64,000 bases of DNA from Bradyrhizobium sp. AZCC 1610 (GTDB lineage: Bacteria; Pseudomonadota; Alphaproteobacteria; Rhizobiales; Xanthobacteraceae), in the NCBI RefSeq assembly GCF_036924515.1, contig NZ_JAZHRR010000001.1, positions 4,559,001-4,623,000 on the forward strand, read 5' to 3'. Below are positions 17,839 through 27,613 of the stretch, piece by piece. The notes under the pieces are model-generated. The model worked only from the letters and a program-made list of their open reading frames with translations, did not search any database and was not told where the DNA came from. The position numbers and the translations under genes are program-made. Each line of letters starts with the position of its first letter. The first letter of the stretch is position 1.

Positions 17839-20781
17839 ATGAAAAACGCCTCAACGCTTGAGCGACGCCTGCGGTCAAACATGACCGGCGACGTGTTCTT
17901 CGATGCCTTCAACCGCGGCCGCTATGCCACCGACGCCTCGTTCTACCAGATCATGCCGGCGGGCGTCGTGGTACCCCGCAGCATGGACGAAGCCCTCAGG
18001 GCGCTCGCCATTTGCCGGAGCGACGGCGTGATCGTCACCCCGCGCGGCGGCGGCACCTCGCAATGCGGCCAGACCGTCAACGAGGGAATCGTCGTCGACT
18101 TTTCCAAACACCTGAACCGGGTGCTTTCGCTCGACGTCGCAAACCGCATTTGCGTGGTCGAGCCCGGTATCGTGCTCGACGATTTAAATCGCCAGCTCAA
18201 AAAGCACGGACTCTGGTTTCCGGTCGACGTCTCCACCGCCTCGCGCGCCACCATCGGCGGCATGGCCGGCAACAATTCCTGCGGCGGCCGTTCGCTGCGC
18301 TACGGCACCATGCGTGACAACACGCTGTCCATGGACGCGGCGCTGACCGACGGCACGCTCTTGCATTTCGGCGAGGTGCCGCGGGATCTGGCGCGAGTGA
18401 ACTCGCCCCAGAGCGGGCTCGCGCTGTTCCGGGACATGCTCGATCTCGGCGAGCGCGAGGCCGCGGAGATATCGGAGCGATTTCCAAAAGTGCAGCGCCG
18501 CGTCGGCGGCTACAACCTCGATGCGCTGGTGCCGCGCAATGCGCCGAACAACATGGCGCATCTTCTGGTCGGCTCCGAAGGCACGCTGGCGTTCACCACG
18601 CAGGTCGAGCTCAAGCTGTGGCCTGTGATCCGAAACAAGGTGCTGGGCGTCTGCCATTTCGGCAGTTTTTACGAGGCGATGGATGCGGCGCAGCATCTGG
18701 TGAAGCTGCGTCCGATCGCGGTGGAATTGGTCGACCGCACCATGATTGCGCTCGGCCGCGACATCGCGATGTTCCAGCCGATCATCGCGACCGCCGTGCG
18801 CGGCGATCCCGATGCGGTGCTGGTCGTGGAGTTCGCGGAGGAAGATCAGGCTGAAAATCTGCATCGCCTCAAACAGCTCGGCGAACTGATGGCCGATCTC
18901 GGCTTTGGCTGGGACAAGCCGCAACGCAAATGGGGCGGCGTGGTCGAGATCACCGAGCCCGCACTGCAAACCGGGATCGCCGATTTCCGCGCCGCCGGCC
19001 TCAACGTGATGATGTCGATGAAGCAGGAGGGCAAGCCGGTCTCCTTTGTCGAGGATTGCGCGGTGCCGCTGCCGCATCTCGCCGACTATACCGAACGGCT
19101 CAACGCCATCTTCGCCAGGCACGGCACCCGCGGCACCATGTATGCGCATGCCTCCGAAGGCTGCCTGCACGTGCGCCCCGTCCTCAATTTGAAGCTCGAA
19201 AAGGACGTCAAGGCGATGCGGGCCATCGCCGAAGAGACCTTCGAGATGGTGCGCGAATACAAGGGCTCGCACTCCGGCGAGCATGGCGATGGGCTGGTTC
19301 GCTCCGAGTTTCACGAAGCGATGTTCGGCTCCCGCATCGTGGCCGATTTCCGGGAGGTCAAGCAACGCTTCGATCCGGACAATCAGCTCAATCCCGGCAA
19401 GATCGTCGATCCTGCAAAAATGGACGATCGTTCGTTGTTTCGTTATCGGCCGGACTATCGCATAGGTGAGCTGAAGACCGCGCTCGACTGGTCGGCCTAT
19501 CCCGGCGCCGGCGGCGGCTTTCAGGGCGCGGTCGAGATGTGCAACAACAACGGCGCCTGCCGAAAACTCGAGGGCGGCGTGATGTGCCCGTCCTATCGCG
19601 CGACGCGCAACGAGAAGGACGTCACGCGAGGCCGCGCCAACACGCTGCGGCTTGCGATTTCGGGGCAGTTGGGCCCGGATGCACTGGCCTCAGATGAAAT
19701 GATGGATACGCTGAAACTCTGCGTCTCCTGCAAGGCCTGCCGCCATGAATGCCCGACCGGCGTCGACATGGCCAAGATGAAGATCGAGGTGCTGGCCGCA
19801 CGCGCGGCAAAGCACGGGCTTTCCCTGCGCGACCGGCTGGTCGGCTATCTGCCGCGCTATGCTGATCTGGCGTCCCGCTTCGCCCCGCTCGCCAACTTCC
19901 GCAACAACAGTCCATTGCTGCGTGCGCTGTTCGAGAAACTTGCCGGCATCAGTGCGAAGCGCGCCCTGCCCGCGTTCCGCCGCGATGTGTTCAAGGCCGA
20001 CGCCGAGGTATTTGGCCCCGCAGACGGCCATGAGGTCGTGCTGTTCGCCGACACCTTCAACCGCATTTATGAGCGTGAGAATCTCGACGCAGCCTTGCGT
20101 GTTTTGGTTGAAGGCGGATATCGCGTGCATGTTCCAAGACCCATGGGCCGCGCCCGTCCGCTGTGTTGCGGGCGGACATTCCTCTCGGCCGGTCTGGTCG
20201 AACAGGCGCGCAGCGAACTGGACAGGCTGGTCGCGACCTACGCGCCGTTCGCGGCGCGCGGCGTGGCGATCGTCGGATTGGAGCCGAGCTGTCTGTTGAC
20301 GCTTCGCGACGAACTGCTCTCGCTCCGGTCGGACAATGACGCCAAGAGCGTCAGCGCGCATGCATTGCTGTTCGAGGAATTTCTGGTTCGCGAGGCGGAG
20401 GCCGGCCGCCTCAAGCTGCCACTCGGCGCTATCCAGGCAAAAGCGCTTGTTCACGGCCACTGCCATCAAAAATCATTCGGCGCCTTCAAGCCGGTCGAAA
20501 AAATACTTCGCCTTGTTCCCGATCTCGGTGTCGAAACCATCGAATCAAGTTGCTGCGGCATGGCCGGTGCGTTCGGCTATGGCGCCGACACCTATCAAGC
20601 CTCGATGGAAATGGCCGAGCTGTCGCTGCTGCCGGCAGTACGCCGCGCCGACGCTACCACGCTGATCGTTGCCGACGGCACCTCGTGCCGGCACCAGATC
20701 AAGGACGGCACGAACCGTGCAGCACTGCACGTCGCCCGAGTGCTCGCGATGAGCCTCGACAGCGCGCGGCCCAACCATTAA
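17839..20781 (+). CDS. Fused FAD-linked oxidase / Fe-S 2-hydroxyacid dehydrogenase
   Basis: This protein of about 980 residues combines a GlcD-like flavin half with a GlcF-like iron-sulfur half, like YdiJ and the large D-lactate dehydrogenases. The FAD_binding_4 domain contains VIVTPRGGGTSQCGQ and GGMAGNNSCGGRSLRYGT; the FAD-oxidase C domain contains MYAHASEGCLHVRPV. Iron-sulfur ligands follow in CNNNGACRKLEGGVMCPSY and CVSCKACRHECPTG, then two CCG-type motifs, PLCCGRTF and SCCGMAGAFGY. It probably passes electrons from a D-2-hydroxyacid to the quinone pool. The ATG at 17839 is preferred to a TTG at 17818. A candidate operator lies upstream and a GlcG-like gene downstream. Confidence 0.88.
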   Translation: MKNASTLERRLRSNMTGDVFFDAFNRGRYATDASFYQIMPAGVVVPRSMDEALRALAICRSDGVIVTPRGGGTSQCGQTVNEGIVVDFSKHLNRVLSLDVANRICVVEPGIVLDDLNRQLKKHGLWFPVDVSTASRATIGGMAGNNSCGGRSLRYGTMRDNTLSMDAALTDGTLLHFGEVPRDLARVNSPQSGLALFRDMLDLGEREAAEISERFPKVQRRVGGYNLDALVPRNAPNNMAHLLVGSEGTLAFTTQVELKLWPVIRNKVLGVCHFGSFYEAMDAAQHLVKLRPIAVELVDRTMIALGRDIAMFQPIIATAVRGDPDAVLVVEFAEEDQAENLHRLKQLGELMADLGFGWDKPQRKWGGVVEITEPALQTGIADFRAAGLNVMMSMKQEGKPVSFVEDCAVPLPHLADYTERLNAIFARHGTRGTMYAHASEGCLHVRPVLNLKLEKDVKAMRAIAEETFEMVREYKGSHSGEHGDGLVRSEFHEAMFGSRIVADFREVKQRFDPDNQLNPGKIVDPAKMDDRSLFRYRPDYRIGELKTALDWSAYPGAGGGFQGAVEMCNNNGACRKLEGGVMCPSYRATRNEKDVTRGRANTLRLAISGQLGPDALASDEMMDTLKLCVSCKACRHECPTGVDMAKMKIEVLAARAAKHGLSLRDRLVGYLPRYADLASRFAPLANFRNNSPLLRALFEKLAGISAKRALPAFRRDVFKADAEVFGPADGHEVVLFADTFNRIYERENLDAALRVLVEGGYRVHVPRPMGRARPLCCGRTFLSAGLVEQARSELDRLVATYAPFAARGVAIVGLEPSCLLTLRDELLSLRSDNDAKSVSAHALLFEEFLVREAEAGRLKLPLGAIQAKALVHGHCHQKSFGAFKPVEKILRLVPDLGVETIESSCCGMAGAFGYGADTYQASMEMAELSLLPAVRRADATTLIVADGTSCRHQIKDGTNRAALHVARVLAMSLDSARPNH

Positions 20782-20810
20782 TCCCTACTCAATCGCAAAG
20801 GAACCTATTT

Positions 20811-21239
20811 ATGGCCGAACTTACCCTCGACGTCGCTCGCAAGATTCTCGATGCCGCCCTTGCCAAGGGCGTCGAGAAGAAACTGAAGCCGCTGGTCATC
20901 ACCATTCTGGATGCCCGCGGCTGCGTGAAGGTCACGGCGGCGCAGGATGGCACCAGCCTGATGCGGGCCGAAATCGCGCACGGCAAGGCCTATGGCGCGC
21001 TCGCGATGGGCATGGGATCGCGGGCGTTGTTCCAGCGCGCCCAGGAGCAGGCCTACTTCGTCAGCGCCATGAACGCGCTGGCGCAAGGCCGCCTTGTGCC
21101 GGTGCCCGGCGGCGTGCTGATCATGAACGGCCCTACGTTACTTGGGGCGGTTGGTGTCAGCGGCGATACGTCTGATAACGACGAGGCTTGCGCGGTCGCC
21201 GGCATCGAAGCCGCCGGACTGAAGGCGAATGTGGGGTAA
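20811..21239 (+). CDS. GlcG/HbpS family protein
   Basis: This is a 142-residue protein of the heme-degrading/GlcG (DUF336) family. Typical features are the LDVARKILDAALAKG start, the ITILDARGCVKVTAAQDGTS strand pair, and the C-terminal GAVGVSGDTSDNDEACA. The biochemical role is not settled; GlcG genes accompany glycolate-oxidase genes, as here. It starts 29 bases after the dehydrogenase stop with AAAGGA ahead of the ATG, so the two are probably co-transcribed. It is the last host gene before the conjugative element. Confidence 0.87.
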   Translation: MAELTLDVARKILDAALAKGVEKKLKPLVITILDARGCVKVTAAQDGTSLMRAEIAHGKAYGALAMGMGSRALFQRAQEQAYFVSAMNALAQGRLVPVPGGVLIMNGPTLLGAVGVSGDTSDNDEACAVAGIEAAGLKANVG

Positions 21240-22346
21240 CGCTCGTCGACGGCCGCGACCGTCAGTAGGCTATCATGTCTACAGCCCGCTTCGTACGAAG
21301 CCCTATGAACCTAGCGCCCAAAAAGATCAATAAGAACAATGGTCTTTGGCCATAATTGAGTGGTCAATCGGAGTGTTGTCCGTGTTTGCCCTGCTCTAAT
21401 TCACGATAGGAACGGATCACCGACCCCTCAGGGACTTCGTCCTCGGAACCCGTTTTTAGTGTAGACACCCGCCTTGGCAACCACACATAGAGATCGTAGT
21501 GTACCAGCGGCACTACCTCGGCGGGACAAATCATGATCGAAGCCATTCTGTTGATTGTCGGCACATACATCATCGTTGCCGAAGTTGTTCGACGGTGGCG
21601 TGAAGCCGCCGAACGCGCAAAGTCCAGGAATAACCGCGCATAAGGGCTGCCTCGGTGTTGACCGTGACTGGTTATAGAACCGTCTTGTTCCCAACAGAAT
21701 TCAGCTCAGGTTCCATTCCAATATTTTCTGGTAAGTCATTTTTCGAGTGCCGACCATGCGTACCCTCGGTATTTTCCGCGATCGTCACAGCTGTGGCCCT
21801 CGCCACGCTTTCGATCATTTTCATCGGACTAGGCTCACGGCAATGGATGGTCCGGCGGTCCCATCTGCTCGATGGTTGAGAGCCTTTGCCGCCAGCCGTC
21901 CCTCATGGCCATACCCGGGTTGGCGACCATGGGCTGGGGCCTAATGTTGATGACGGACACGTAAGGCCGCCTGGTTTGGCGACCTCTTTCCTAAATTCCT
22001 GCCGGTGTCATACTCTCTTTCCTTTGCGTAGTCGAAGGAAAGTTGCGTGCGCTCGTCGCGGATGCGGCCTATCAACCTGGTCCTAAAGTCGTGCCCATCA
22101 CTGCTCAGCTTTCATATTTCATCACTGCTCCCAGATGCTCGCGGATGGTTGAATCCAAGAGGTTCTGAGCGCCGTATGGCTTGGCAGTGCGTGGCAGAGC
22201 GCGCTCGCACTCTGCGCCACCAGCGGTCGGCGATCATTGTCGCGAATAACAACGCCCACGAAATAACACAACCAGCCGCTGAAAATCACCCGATTCTGAG
22301 TATCTTGTCGGTGCTCCTGCCCGTTCAAAAGCATCAGACGATCGAG
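21240..22346. other. Left junction region between host genes and the conjugative element
   Basis: These 1.1 kb hold no recognised gene and no tRNA. The best small frame is ATG 21533 to TAA 21643, a 36-residue peptide with a hydrophobic N-terminal half and a basic tail (MIEAILLIVGTYIIVAEV), which could be a small membrane protein but is weakly supported. The junction of the element must lie here or just beyond. I found no repeat shared with the right junction near 59.0 kb. Confidence 0.4.
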
Positions 22347-23303
22347 ATGATTCACGAACCAGAATACAAGTACCTGTCTCTTCACAATAGATCATCGACT
22401 GTCGCTCTCCAGCACCTCCGATACGCAGTGGTTTCTGCGGAATATGGCAGCTTTCGCCGAGCTGCCGAGGCCCTTCTCATGCAGCAGTCGACGCTAAGTC
22501 GCTGCATTCGCCAATTGGAAGAATCCCTCGGCGTGACCGTGTTCGAGCGATCGAGCGGCGGCATATGCGCGACGACTGCCGGACGAAACTTTCTTCGAAC
22601 AGCGCGATCGATACTCGAACAAATGGATGCGCTCGTTACGTCAGCGCGCTACGACGGCCGCGGAGAGGCTGGTCGGCTAACTGTGGGTTTTTATACGTCT
22701 CTGTCAGCCGGCAACTTGCGTGCCACCTTGGTGGATTTCAGGCAGCGGTGCCCGAAAGTCGAGCTTCGCATGGTTGAGAGATCCCGGATGCGTCTCGTGA
22801 CCGCCCTACGCAACGGCGCAATTGACGTTGTCATAGCTAGGGATGCGGGGCCGCTCTTTAATAGTAAGGCTTTGCCGCTGTGGAGCGAACGCATTTTAGT
22901 TGCCCTGCCGGAGGGTCATCAACTCGCTACAAAGAAGTCGATCTATTGGACCGACCTGCGGAATGAGACAGTTCTTCTCAGCCAGTATGATCCGGGGCGA
23001 GAACTCGAAGATCTCTTGATAGCAAAACTCGTTTCGACAGTAGACCGCCCCAAAATCGAACGCCATGACGCCAGCAGAGGCATCATCAAGACTCTCATCA
23101 CTATAGGCTTCGGTGTTAGCCTCGTGGCCGAATCCGACATCGGCGTCAATTTTGCTGGCCTCACATATCGAGAGGTACGTGACGGCACGGGGCCAAGCCA
23201 AGTTCACTATTCAGCACACTGGCGCAAGGATAACGACAATCCAGCGCTCGCAAATTTCTTCAAACTGTTGAGCGAACGCTTTCCCTTGCCTTCTGCAGGC
23301 TGA
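22347..23303 (+). CDS. LysR-family regulator next to the trb operon
   Basis: This is a 318-residue LysR-type regulator. The N-terminal helix-turn-helix reads VSAEYGSFRRAAEALLMQQ then STLSRCIRQLEESLGVTVFE, followed by an effector domain from about residue 100 (AGRLTVGFYTSLSAGNLRA). The frame is open well upstream, but the ATG at 22347, preceded by GATCGAG, gives a normal family length. It is convergent with the end of the minus-strand trb operon. LysR genes in this position are common in rhizobial and sphingomonad Trb islands; whether it controls trb expression is unproven. Confidence 0.85.
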   Translation: MIHEPEYKYLSLHNRSSTVALQHLRYAVVSAEYGSFRRAAEALLMQQSTLSRCIRQLEESLGVTVFERSSGGICATTAGRNFLRTARSILEQMDALVTSARYDGRGEAGRLTVGFYTSLSAGNLRATLVDFRQRCPKVELRMVERSRMRLVTALRNGAIDVVIARDAGPLFNSKALPLWSERILVALPEGHQLATKKSIYWTDLRNETVLLSQYDPGRELEDLLIAKLVSTVDRPKIERHDASRGIIKTLITIGFGVSLVAESDIGVNFAGLTYREVRDGTGPSQVHYSAHWRKDNDNPALANFFKLLSERFPLPSAG

Positions 23304-23322
23304 CTCTTGCTTTCGCAAAAGC

Positions 23323-23523
23323 TTAATCGGTCGCCTTGAACCGCGCCAAGCATCGGCGCAACCAGTTTTGCTGGATCCGAGGTTGGCTGCCAGTCTCACG
23401 AGCAAGCAGGTCGGTGTAAGCGACGAGGTCCCGATAAACATTTGCTGGCAAATTCACAGTAGGCTTGACAGGATTGTCATCGGCAACGGCGCCGAGCTTC
23501 GGCTTGGCCCTTTCTTTTCTCAC
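23323..23523 (-). CDS. DUF2274 family protein
   Basis: This is a 66-residue basic protein (KPTVNLPANVYRDLVAYTDL then RETGSQPRIQQNWL), recognised as the DUF2274 protein that regularly ends trb operons of this type. It starts with GTG overlapping the trbI stop (GTGA), so it is translationally coupled. The LPANVYRDL segment resembles a ribbon-helix-helix strand-helix. Function unknown. Confidence 0.75.
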   Translation of the reverse strand: MRKERAKPKLGAVADDNPVKPTVNLPANVYRDLVAYTDLLARETGSQPRIQQNWLRRCLARFKATD

Positions 23524-24710
23524 ACTCTGTATGGTTCAAGGACCAGATCGCGATTGACGATTACCCGCACCGGGAAACCCGGCCGGATTGTCAGCGTAGG
23601 CTGCATGTTGAGGTTACGCCGAACGATCTGTTGGCCGGTCTGGTTGAAAGAGTCCCCTGCCCCACGGCGAAGCGCCTGGAGGACACCACTGTCACTGTTG
23701 CCGGCATCGGAGCCGAGCTCCGCCCCGACGCTGAGCAAGGTTGACAGCAGCCCCGCCTTGAACAGCTCGCCCCAATGATGATCGACCTCGTCCTGCAGCC
23801 CCGAATATCCCCCGGCGTCGGCAGCCGGCTGGCGCTCAAGGATGATCGATCGGCCATTCGGCATGATGAGGCGTGTCCAGACCAAGAGGACGCGCGACTG
23901 GCCGAAGGCAACCTGGCTGTCGTAGATTCCGATCAGCCGCGCTCCTTGGGCGATTAGCAGCGAGCGTCCCGTCGGCGTGTCATAGATGTTCTCCGTCACC
24001 TGCGCGGTGATTTGACCCGGCAGATCGGAGCGAAGCCCCGTAATAAGCGCAGCGGGGATCACGGACCCGGCCTGCACGACGTAAGGCGAAGCCGGCTTCG
24101 TCACACGATCGGGGCTCGTGGTCCGGCGATCTATCGAGGCATTGATGAACGCGAGCTTGCGATCTTGTCCGTTCTGAGCATAGGCCTCATCGGGCGATGC
24201 CACAGCATTCGAGGTGGTCTCAGCGGGAGTGATTGCCGCGGGTGGTCGAGCATTCGTTGACGCAAAGACCTTGCTGATGCGCGCGGCCTCGCTTTCCTGG
24301 TTCATTCGCTGCTGCTCGGCATCGACCGCTAGCGGACCTGCCTGCGCTTGAGCCGCAACGATTGGACGACCGAGATCGCCGGGCAATGGCGGTCCAAGGC
24401 GAGGCACGTCGCGCGGAATACCCGTATAGTCGCGCGGCAGTCCGGCCAAGCCATCGGCCACATTGTGGTGATCAGTGCTGTAGAGTTCTTCGGAAGCAGA
24501 CCGGCGTGTACGATTGTTCTGCAAGGCCCAGAGGACGGCTGCAAGGACCATAAGGAGCGCCAATGCTGTCCCGCTAGCCAAAATCTTACGCGACAGACGC
24601 TTAATAGGCGGGCGTTCTGGGCGGAGGCGCAAAGAGCGAGCAATTTCCTCAGATGTCTTCGGCGCGGTCGAATGAGGGCTGCCGGCACTATTCGCTTCGG
24701 TGCTGGTCAT
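23520..24710 (-). CDS. trbI: Conjugal transfer protein TrbI (VirB10-like)
   Basis: This is a 396-residue inner-membrane/envelope-spanning component of the type IV secretion channel. It has a short cytoplasmic start, one membrane segment (GTALALLMVLAAVLWALQ), a Pro/Gln-rich linker, and the conserved VirB10 C-terminal domain with AGSVIPAALITGLRSDLPGQ, LLIAQGARLIGIYDSQV and GYSGLQDEVDHHW. The start codon overlaps the trbG stop by one base. Length and order in the operon are canonical. Confidence 0.94.
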   Translation of the reverse strand: MTSTEANSAGSPHSTAPKTSEEIARSLRLRPERPPIKRLSRKILASGTALALLMVLAAVLWALQNNRTRRSASEELYSTDHHNVADGLAGLPRDYTGIPRDVPRLGPPLPGDLGRPIVAAQAQAGPLAVDAEQQRMNQESEAARISKVFASTNARPPAAITPAETTSNAVASPDEAYAQNGQDRKLAFINASIDRRTTSPDRVTKPASPYVVQAGSVIPAALITGLRSDLPGQITAQVTENIYDTPTGRSLLIAQGARLIGIYDSQVAFGQSRVLLVWTRLIMPNGRSIILERQPAADAGGYSGLQDEVDHHWGELFKAGLLSTLLSVGAELGSDAGNSDSGVLQALRRGAGDSFNQTGQQIVRRNLNMQPTLTIRPGFPVRVIVNRDLVLEPYRV

Positions 24711-25690
24711 TAAGACCTCCGGTCGCTTCTAACGATCCGAACTTTTTGCTGGGCATCGCCACCAAGCCGCAGCTCAGCCGCGGCAAATAGCCGATCGACA
24801 ATCAGCACATTACGATAGGTTCGGTAATTGACGATTTCAGGCTTGCCATCCGGACCGATGACGAATAGCGGCGGCATCTCGCCCTGAACTATGCCAGGAG
24901 AGAATTCCACATAGACCTTGCGACCGTCGTCATAGGCACCGACCGGCCGCCAGGGCGGATCATCGCCCTCAATGGTATAGCGATAGCGCCGCTGAGAAGG
25001 CTCGGGAAGAACTGGCGTCGGCGGAACGGCCTCTGCGCGCGCCATCCGATCCTCGGGATAGAACCAGGCCACCGAGGGCATATAGGGCTTCTCACGCGAT
25101 CGTAGCTCAATCAGATAGGTGCGCCGGTCAGTGTTGACCACGAGATTGGTCTCGATCGAGGACCGTGTCGGCTTGACCATGATATGGACGCGTCTGGTGT
25201 CGCCACTTCCACTTTCGGTGTCGCCGACAACCCAGCGCACGGTGTCGCCGGCCGATACCGGACCTGAACCCGTGAGCTGCTCACCAGGCTCGAGCGCGAT
25301 ATCGGTGATCTGTCCAGGAGCGGCATAAATCTGATAGAGGGCGCCGGGACTGAACGGAAATACCTGCACCGCGTTGAAGTAGCCCTCCTTCCGGGGCTCG
25401 ACGCGTGCGGCATCATTGGCAGTCTCGATCCGGGCGACAGGCTCTTTCGCCTCCGCCACCCCTTTCTTTCCTCCTTTGGCTGGCGTCCAGGACGGTGGAA
25501 CGTGCTGCGACCGTGGACGCCCTTCCGCTAATATTGATGGACTGGCGGGCGGCGGGATATCGGCATCGTAGCTGATCTGCGGTGGCTTGAAGGTGGTACA
25601 GCCACTGAGTGCAACTAGGCAAGCAAACAGCACGGGGCACATGATCTTGCCCATACGTCGGCTAGCGATTTTGATTGTCGGCTCGTTCAC
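24710..25690 (-). CDS. trbG: Conjugal transfer protein TrbG (VirB9-like)
   Basis: This is a 326-residue periplasmic/outer-membrane channel component. A lipoprotein-type signal (VLFACLVALSGC) follows a GTG start that overlaps the trbF stop; an internal ATG (MGKIMCP) would shorten the leader by 12 residues and is also plausible. The CagX/VirB9 core is clear: QVFPFSPGALYQIYAAPGQI, then VHIMVKPTRSSIETNLVV and, near the end, DDGRKVYVEFSPGI. Confidence 0.93.
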   Translation of the reverse strand: MNEPTIKIASRRMGKIMCPVLFACLVALSGCTTFKPPQISYDADIPPPASPSILAEGRPRSQHVPPSWTPAKGGKKGVAEAKEPVARIETANDAARVEPRKEGYFNAVQVFPFSPGALYQIYAAPGQITDIALEPGEQLTGSGPVSAGDTVRWVVGDTESGSGDTRRVHIMVKPTRSSIETNLVVNTDRRTYLIELRSREKPYMPSVAWFYPEDRMARAEAVPPTPVLPEPSQRRYRYTIEGDDPPWRPVGAYDDGRKVYVEFSPGIVQGEMPPLFVIGPDGKPEIVNYRTYRNVLIVDRLFAAAELRLGGDAQQKVRIVRSDRRS

Positions 25691-26370
25691 TGCCCGACCT
25701 CCTTCGACCAGTTGATGGCATTGACATAGACCCCGAGCGGATTCTTACGCAGGCGATCGGCATCACGCGGGGTTTCGATCACGAGGGTGAGGATGGCGGT
25801 CCAGCGTTCGGTAGCGGCAAGCTGACCGTTTTCATAGCGGCGCTCGACCCAGGCGACGCGAAAGCTCTCCGGCGAGGCGCGGATGACACTCGATATTTCG
25901 ACCGCAATCTGCAGCTTGCCGAGCTTGGCAAAGGGATCGTTGACGCGAGCGTGGTTATTGAGGGCCGCGGCACCGCGGTCCGTTGTAAAGTCATAGGCAC
26001 GCAGCCAGTCCTGACGCAGCACGACAGCGTCGGCTGGAAGTCCACGCACGTCTTCGATGAAGCGTGCCAAATGGAAGGCGATCTGCGGATCGGTCGGCTG
26101 ATAGAATGGATTGGCTGGGCTGACGCTCTGCGCCTGGCCGAGACGATCGACCTCAACGACCCAGGGCGTAACGGTGCCTTGGGTCGACTGCCAGACAAGA
26201 CCGGATGCGAGCCCTGCCGACAGGATCAGCGAACCGAAAGCCATCAGCCGCCAGTTTCTCGCCTGCACGCGCGCCGAACCGATGCGGTCGTCCCAAACTT
26301 GGGCCGCCTTCTGATAGGGCGTCACAGGCGTAGGCGTGCGGCCATAGTGAACGGACGGTCGCTTGAACAT
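25687..26370 (-). CDS. trbF: Conjugal transfer protein TrbF (VirB8-like)
   Basis: This is a 227-residue bitopic inner-membrane protein that scaffolds the secretion channel. It has the TrbF-type start RPSVHYGRTPTPVTPYQKA, a membrane segment (LMAFGSLILSAGLASGLVW), and a periplasmic VirB8 domain containing AFHLARFIEDVRGLP and NPLGVYVNAINWSKEV. The ATG at 26370 overlaps the trbL stop and is preceded by GGAAAG. Neighbouring genes overlap on both sides. Confidence 0.93.
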   Translation of the reverse strand: MFKRPSVHYGRTPTPVTPYQKAAQVWDDRIGSARVQARNWRLMAFGSLILSAGLASGLVWQSTQGTVTPWVVEVDRLGQAQSVSPANPFYQPTDPQIAFHLARFIEDVRGLPADAVVLRQDWLRAYDFTTDRGAAALNNHARVNDPFAKLGKLQIAVEISSVIRASPESFRVAWVERRYENGQLAATERWTAILTLVIETPRDADRLRKNPLGVYVNAINWSKEVGQ

Positions 26371-27608
26371 CACTGCTTTCCTTCCGAGAGATCGACGGAG
26401 GCGCCGCCTCCATCCTGATCGGCAGAACGGACTGCGTTGGTGGCGGCGGACGCCCCATGACGCATGGTCTTCATGCTCTTCAAGCGGCTGGCCCAACTGG
26501 GCTGGGTGTTCGCAGATGAAGCACTCGCAGGGGGCTGGGCTGCGCCGCCTTCACCGGCCGCAGCGCCGCCGGTTGATGCCGAGCTGCCAACTGGACTTGC
26601 CGCAGCGCGACGAAGCGGGCTCGTCATGGCGGACGCGCCGGACACACCGATCGCCCGAAACGCACCGCTCGCACTGCCCGCTAGCGTCGCAGTTCCACGT
26701 GCGGCTCCCGCGAGTGCACCAGCGCTGCCTGCAGCAAGACCCGCTCCGGCCAACACGACTCCGCCAGCAGCTAACCCCGTGCCGACGGCGGCTCCTGCGC
26801 CAAGCTGGGGGCCGCCGGATACGATGCTGTTGGCGATGCCGGGTCCAAAGACTCCCAGACCCAGCAGCGCTAATGCTGCGAGCACCAGGGCCATGGCATC
26901 TTCAATGCCGATCTGTGCACCGCTAGAGCCTGCGGTAAACTGCGAAAACAGCGTCGAGCCGATGCCGACGATGACGGCGAGCACCATGACCTTGACGCCA
27001 GACGAGATGACGTTGCCGAGCACGCGTTCGGCGGCGAAGGCCGTCTTGCCGAATAGCCCAAAGGGGATCAGGACGAAGCCAGCGAGCGTCGTCAGCTTGA
27101 ATTCAATCAGGGTGACAAAGAGCTGGATTGCCAAAATGAAGAAAGCGAGCAGCACGATCACCCAGGCGAACAGCAACACTACGATCTGAACGAAATTCTC
27201 GAAGAAGCTGACATAGCCCATCAATCCCGAGATCGAGTCCAGGATCGGCCGCCCGGCATCGATACCGACCTGTGCGATCCGCCCCGGGCGCAGGAATTCG
27301 GCCGAGGACAGTCCCGTGCCAGAGGTCTTGAGGCCGAGACCGGCAAAGCTCTCGAAAACGACGCGGGCGAGATTGTTCCAATTGCCGATCAGGTACGCGA
27401 AGACGCCAACGAACAGCGTCTTCTTCACAAGGCGGGCGATGATGTCTTCATCAGTACCCCAAGCCCAGAACAGGGCGGCCAGCGTGACGTCGATCGCGGC
27501 GAGCGTAGTCGCGAGGAAGGCGACTTCGTTACCAAGCAACCCAAAACCAGAGTCGATATAGCGGGTAAAAGTTTCCAGAAATCGATCAATGACGCCCGTG
27601 CCACCCAT
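26370..27608 (-). CDS. trbL: Conjugal transfer protein TrbL (VirB6-like)
   Basis: This is a polytopic membrane protein of 412 residues from the start MGGTGVIDRFLETFT at 27608; the frame is open further upstream, but that would overlap trbK. About six hydrophobic segments occupy residues 25-260, followed by a long Ala/Gly/Ser-rich, low-complexity cytoplasmic tail ending in a short basic region (RLKSMKTMRHG). TrbL forms part of the inner-membrane translocation pore. The composition of the tail is usual for the family. Confidence 0.92.
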   Translation of the reverse strand: MGGTGVIDRFLETFTRYIDSGFGLLGNEVAFLATTLAAIDVTLAALFWAWGTDEDIIARLVKKTLFVGVFAYLIGNWNNLARVVFESFAGLGLKTSGTGLSSAEFLRPGRIAQVGIDAGRPILDSISGLMGYVSFFENFVQIVVLLFAWVIVLLAFFILAIQLFVTLIEFKLTTLAGFVLIPFGLFGKTAFAAERVLGNVISSGVKVMVLAVIVGIGSTLFSQFTAGSSGAQIGIEDAMALVLAALALLGLGVFGPGIANSIVSGGPQLGAGAAVGTGLAAGGVVLAGAGLAAGSAGALAGAARGTATLAGSASGAFRAIGVSGASAMTSPLRRAAASPVGSSASTGGAAAGEGGAAQPPASASSANTQPSWASRLKSMKTMRHGASAATNAVRSADQDGGGASVDLSEGKQ

Positions 27609-27613
27609 CGAAA

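Noticed and set aside
18184..19365. Minus-strand frame of 393 codons inside the FAD/Fe-S dehydrogenase gene
   Set aside because: The plus-strand protein has continuous domain matches; the antisense frame has none.
21240..22346. tRNA gene as integration target
   Set aside because: No cloverleaf or TpsiC-like GGTTCGA(N)TCC element was found here or near 59.0 kb.
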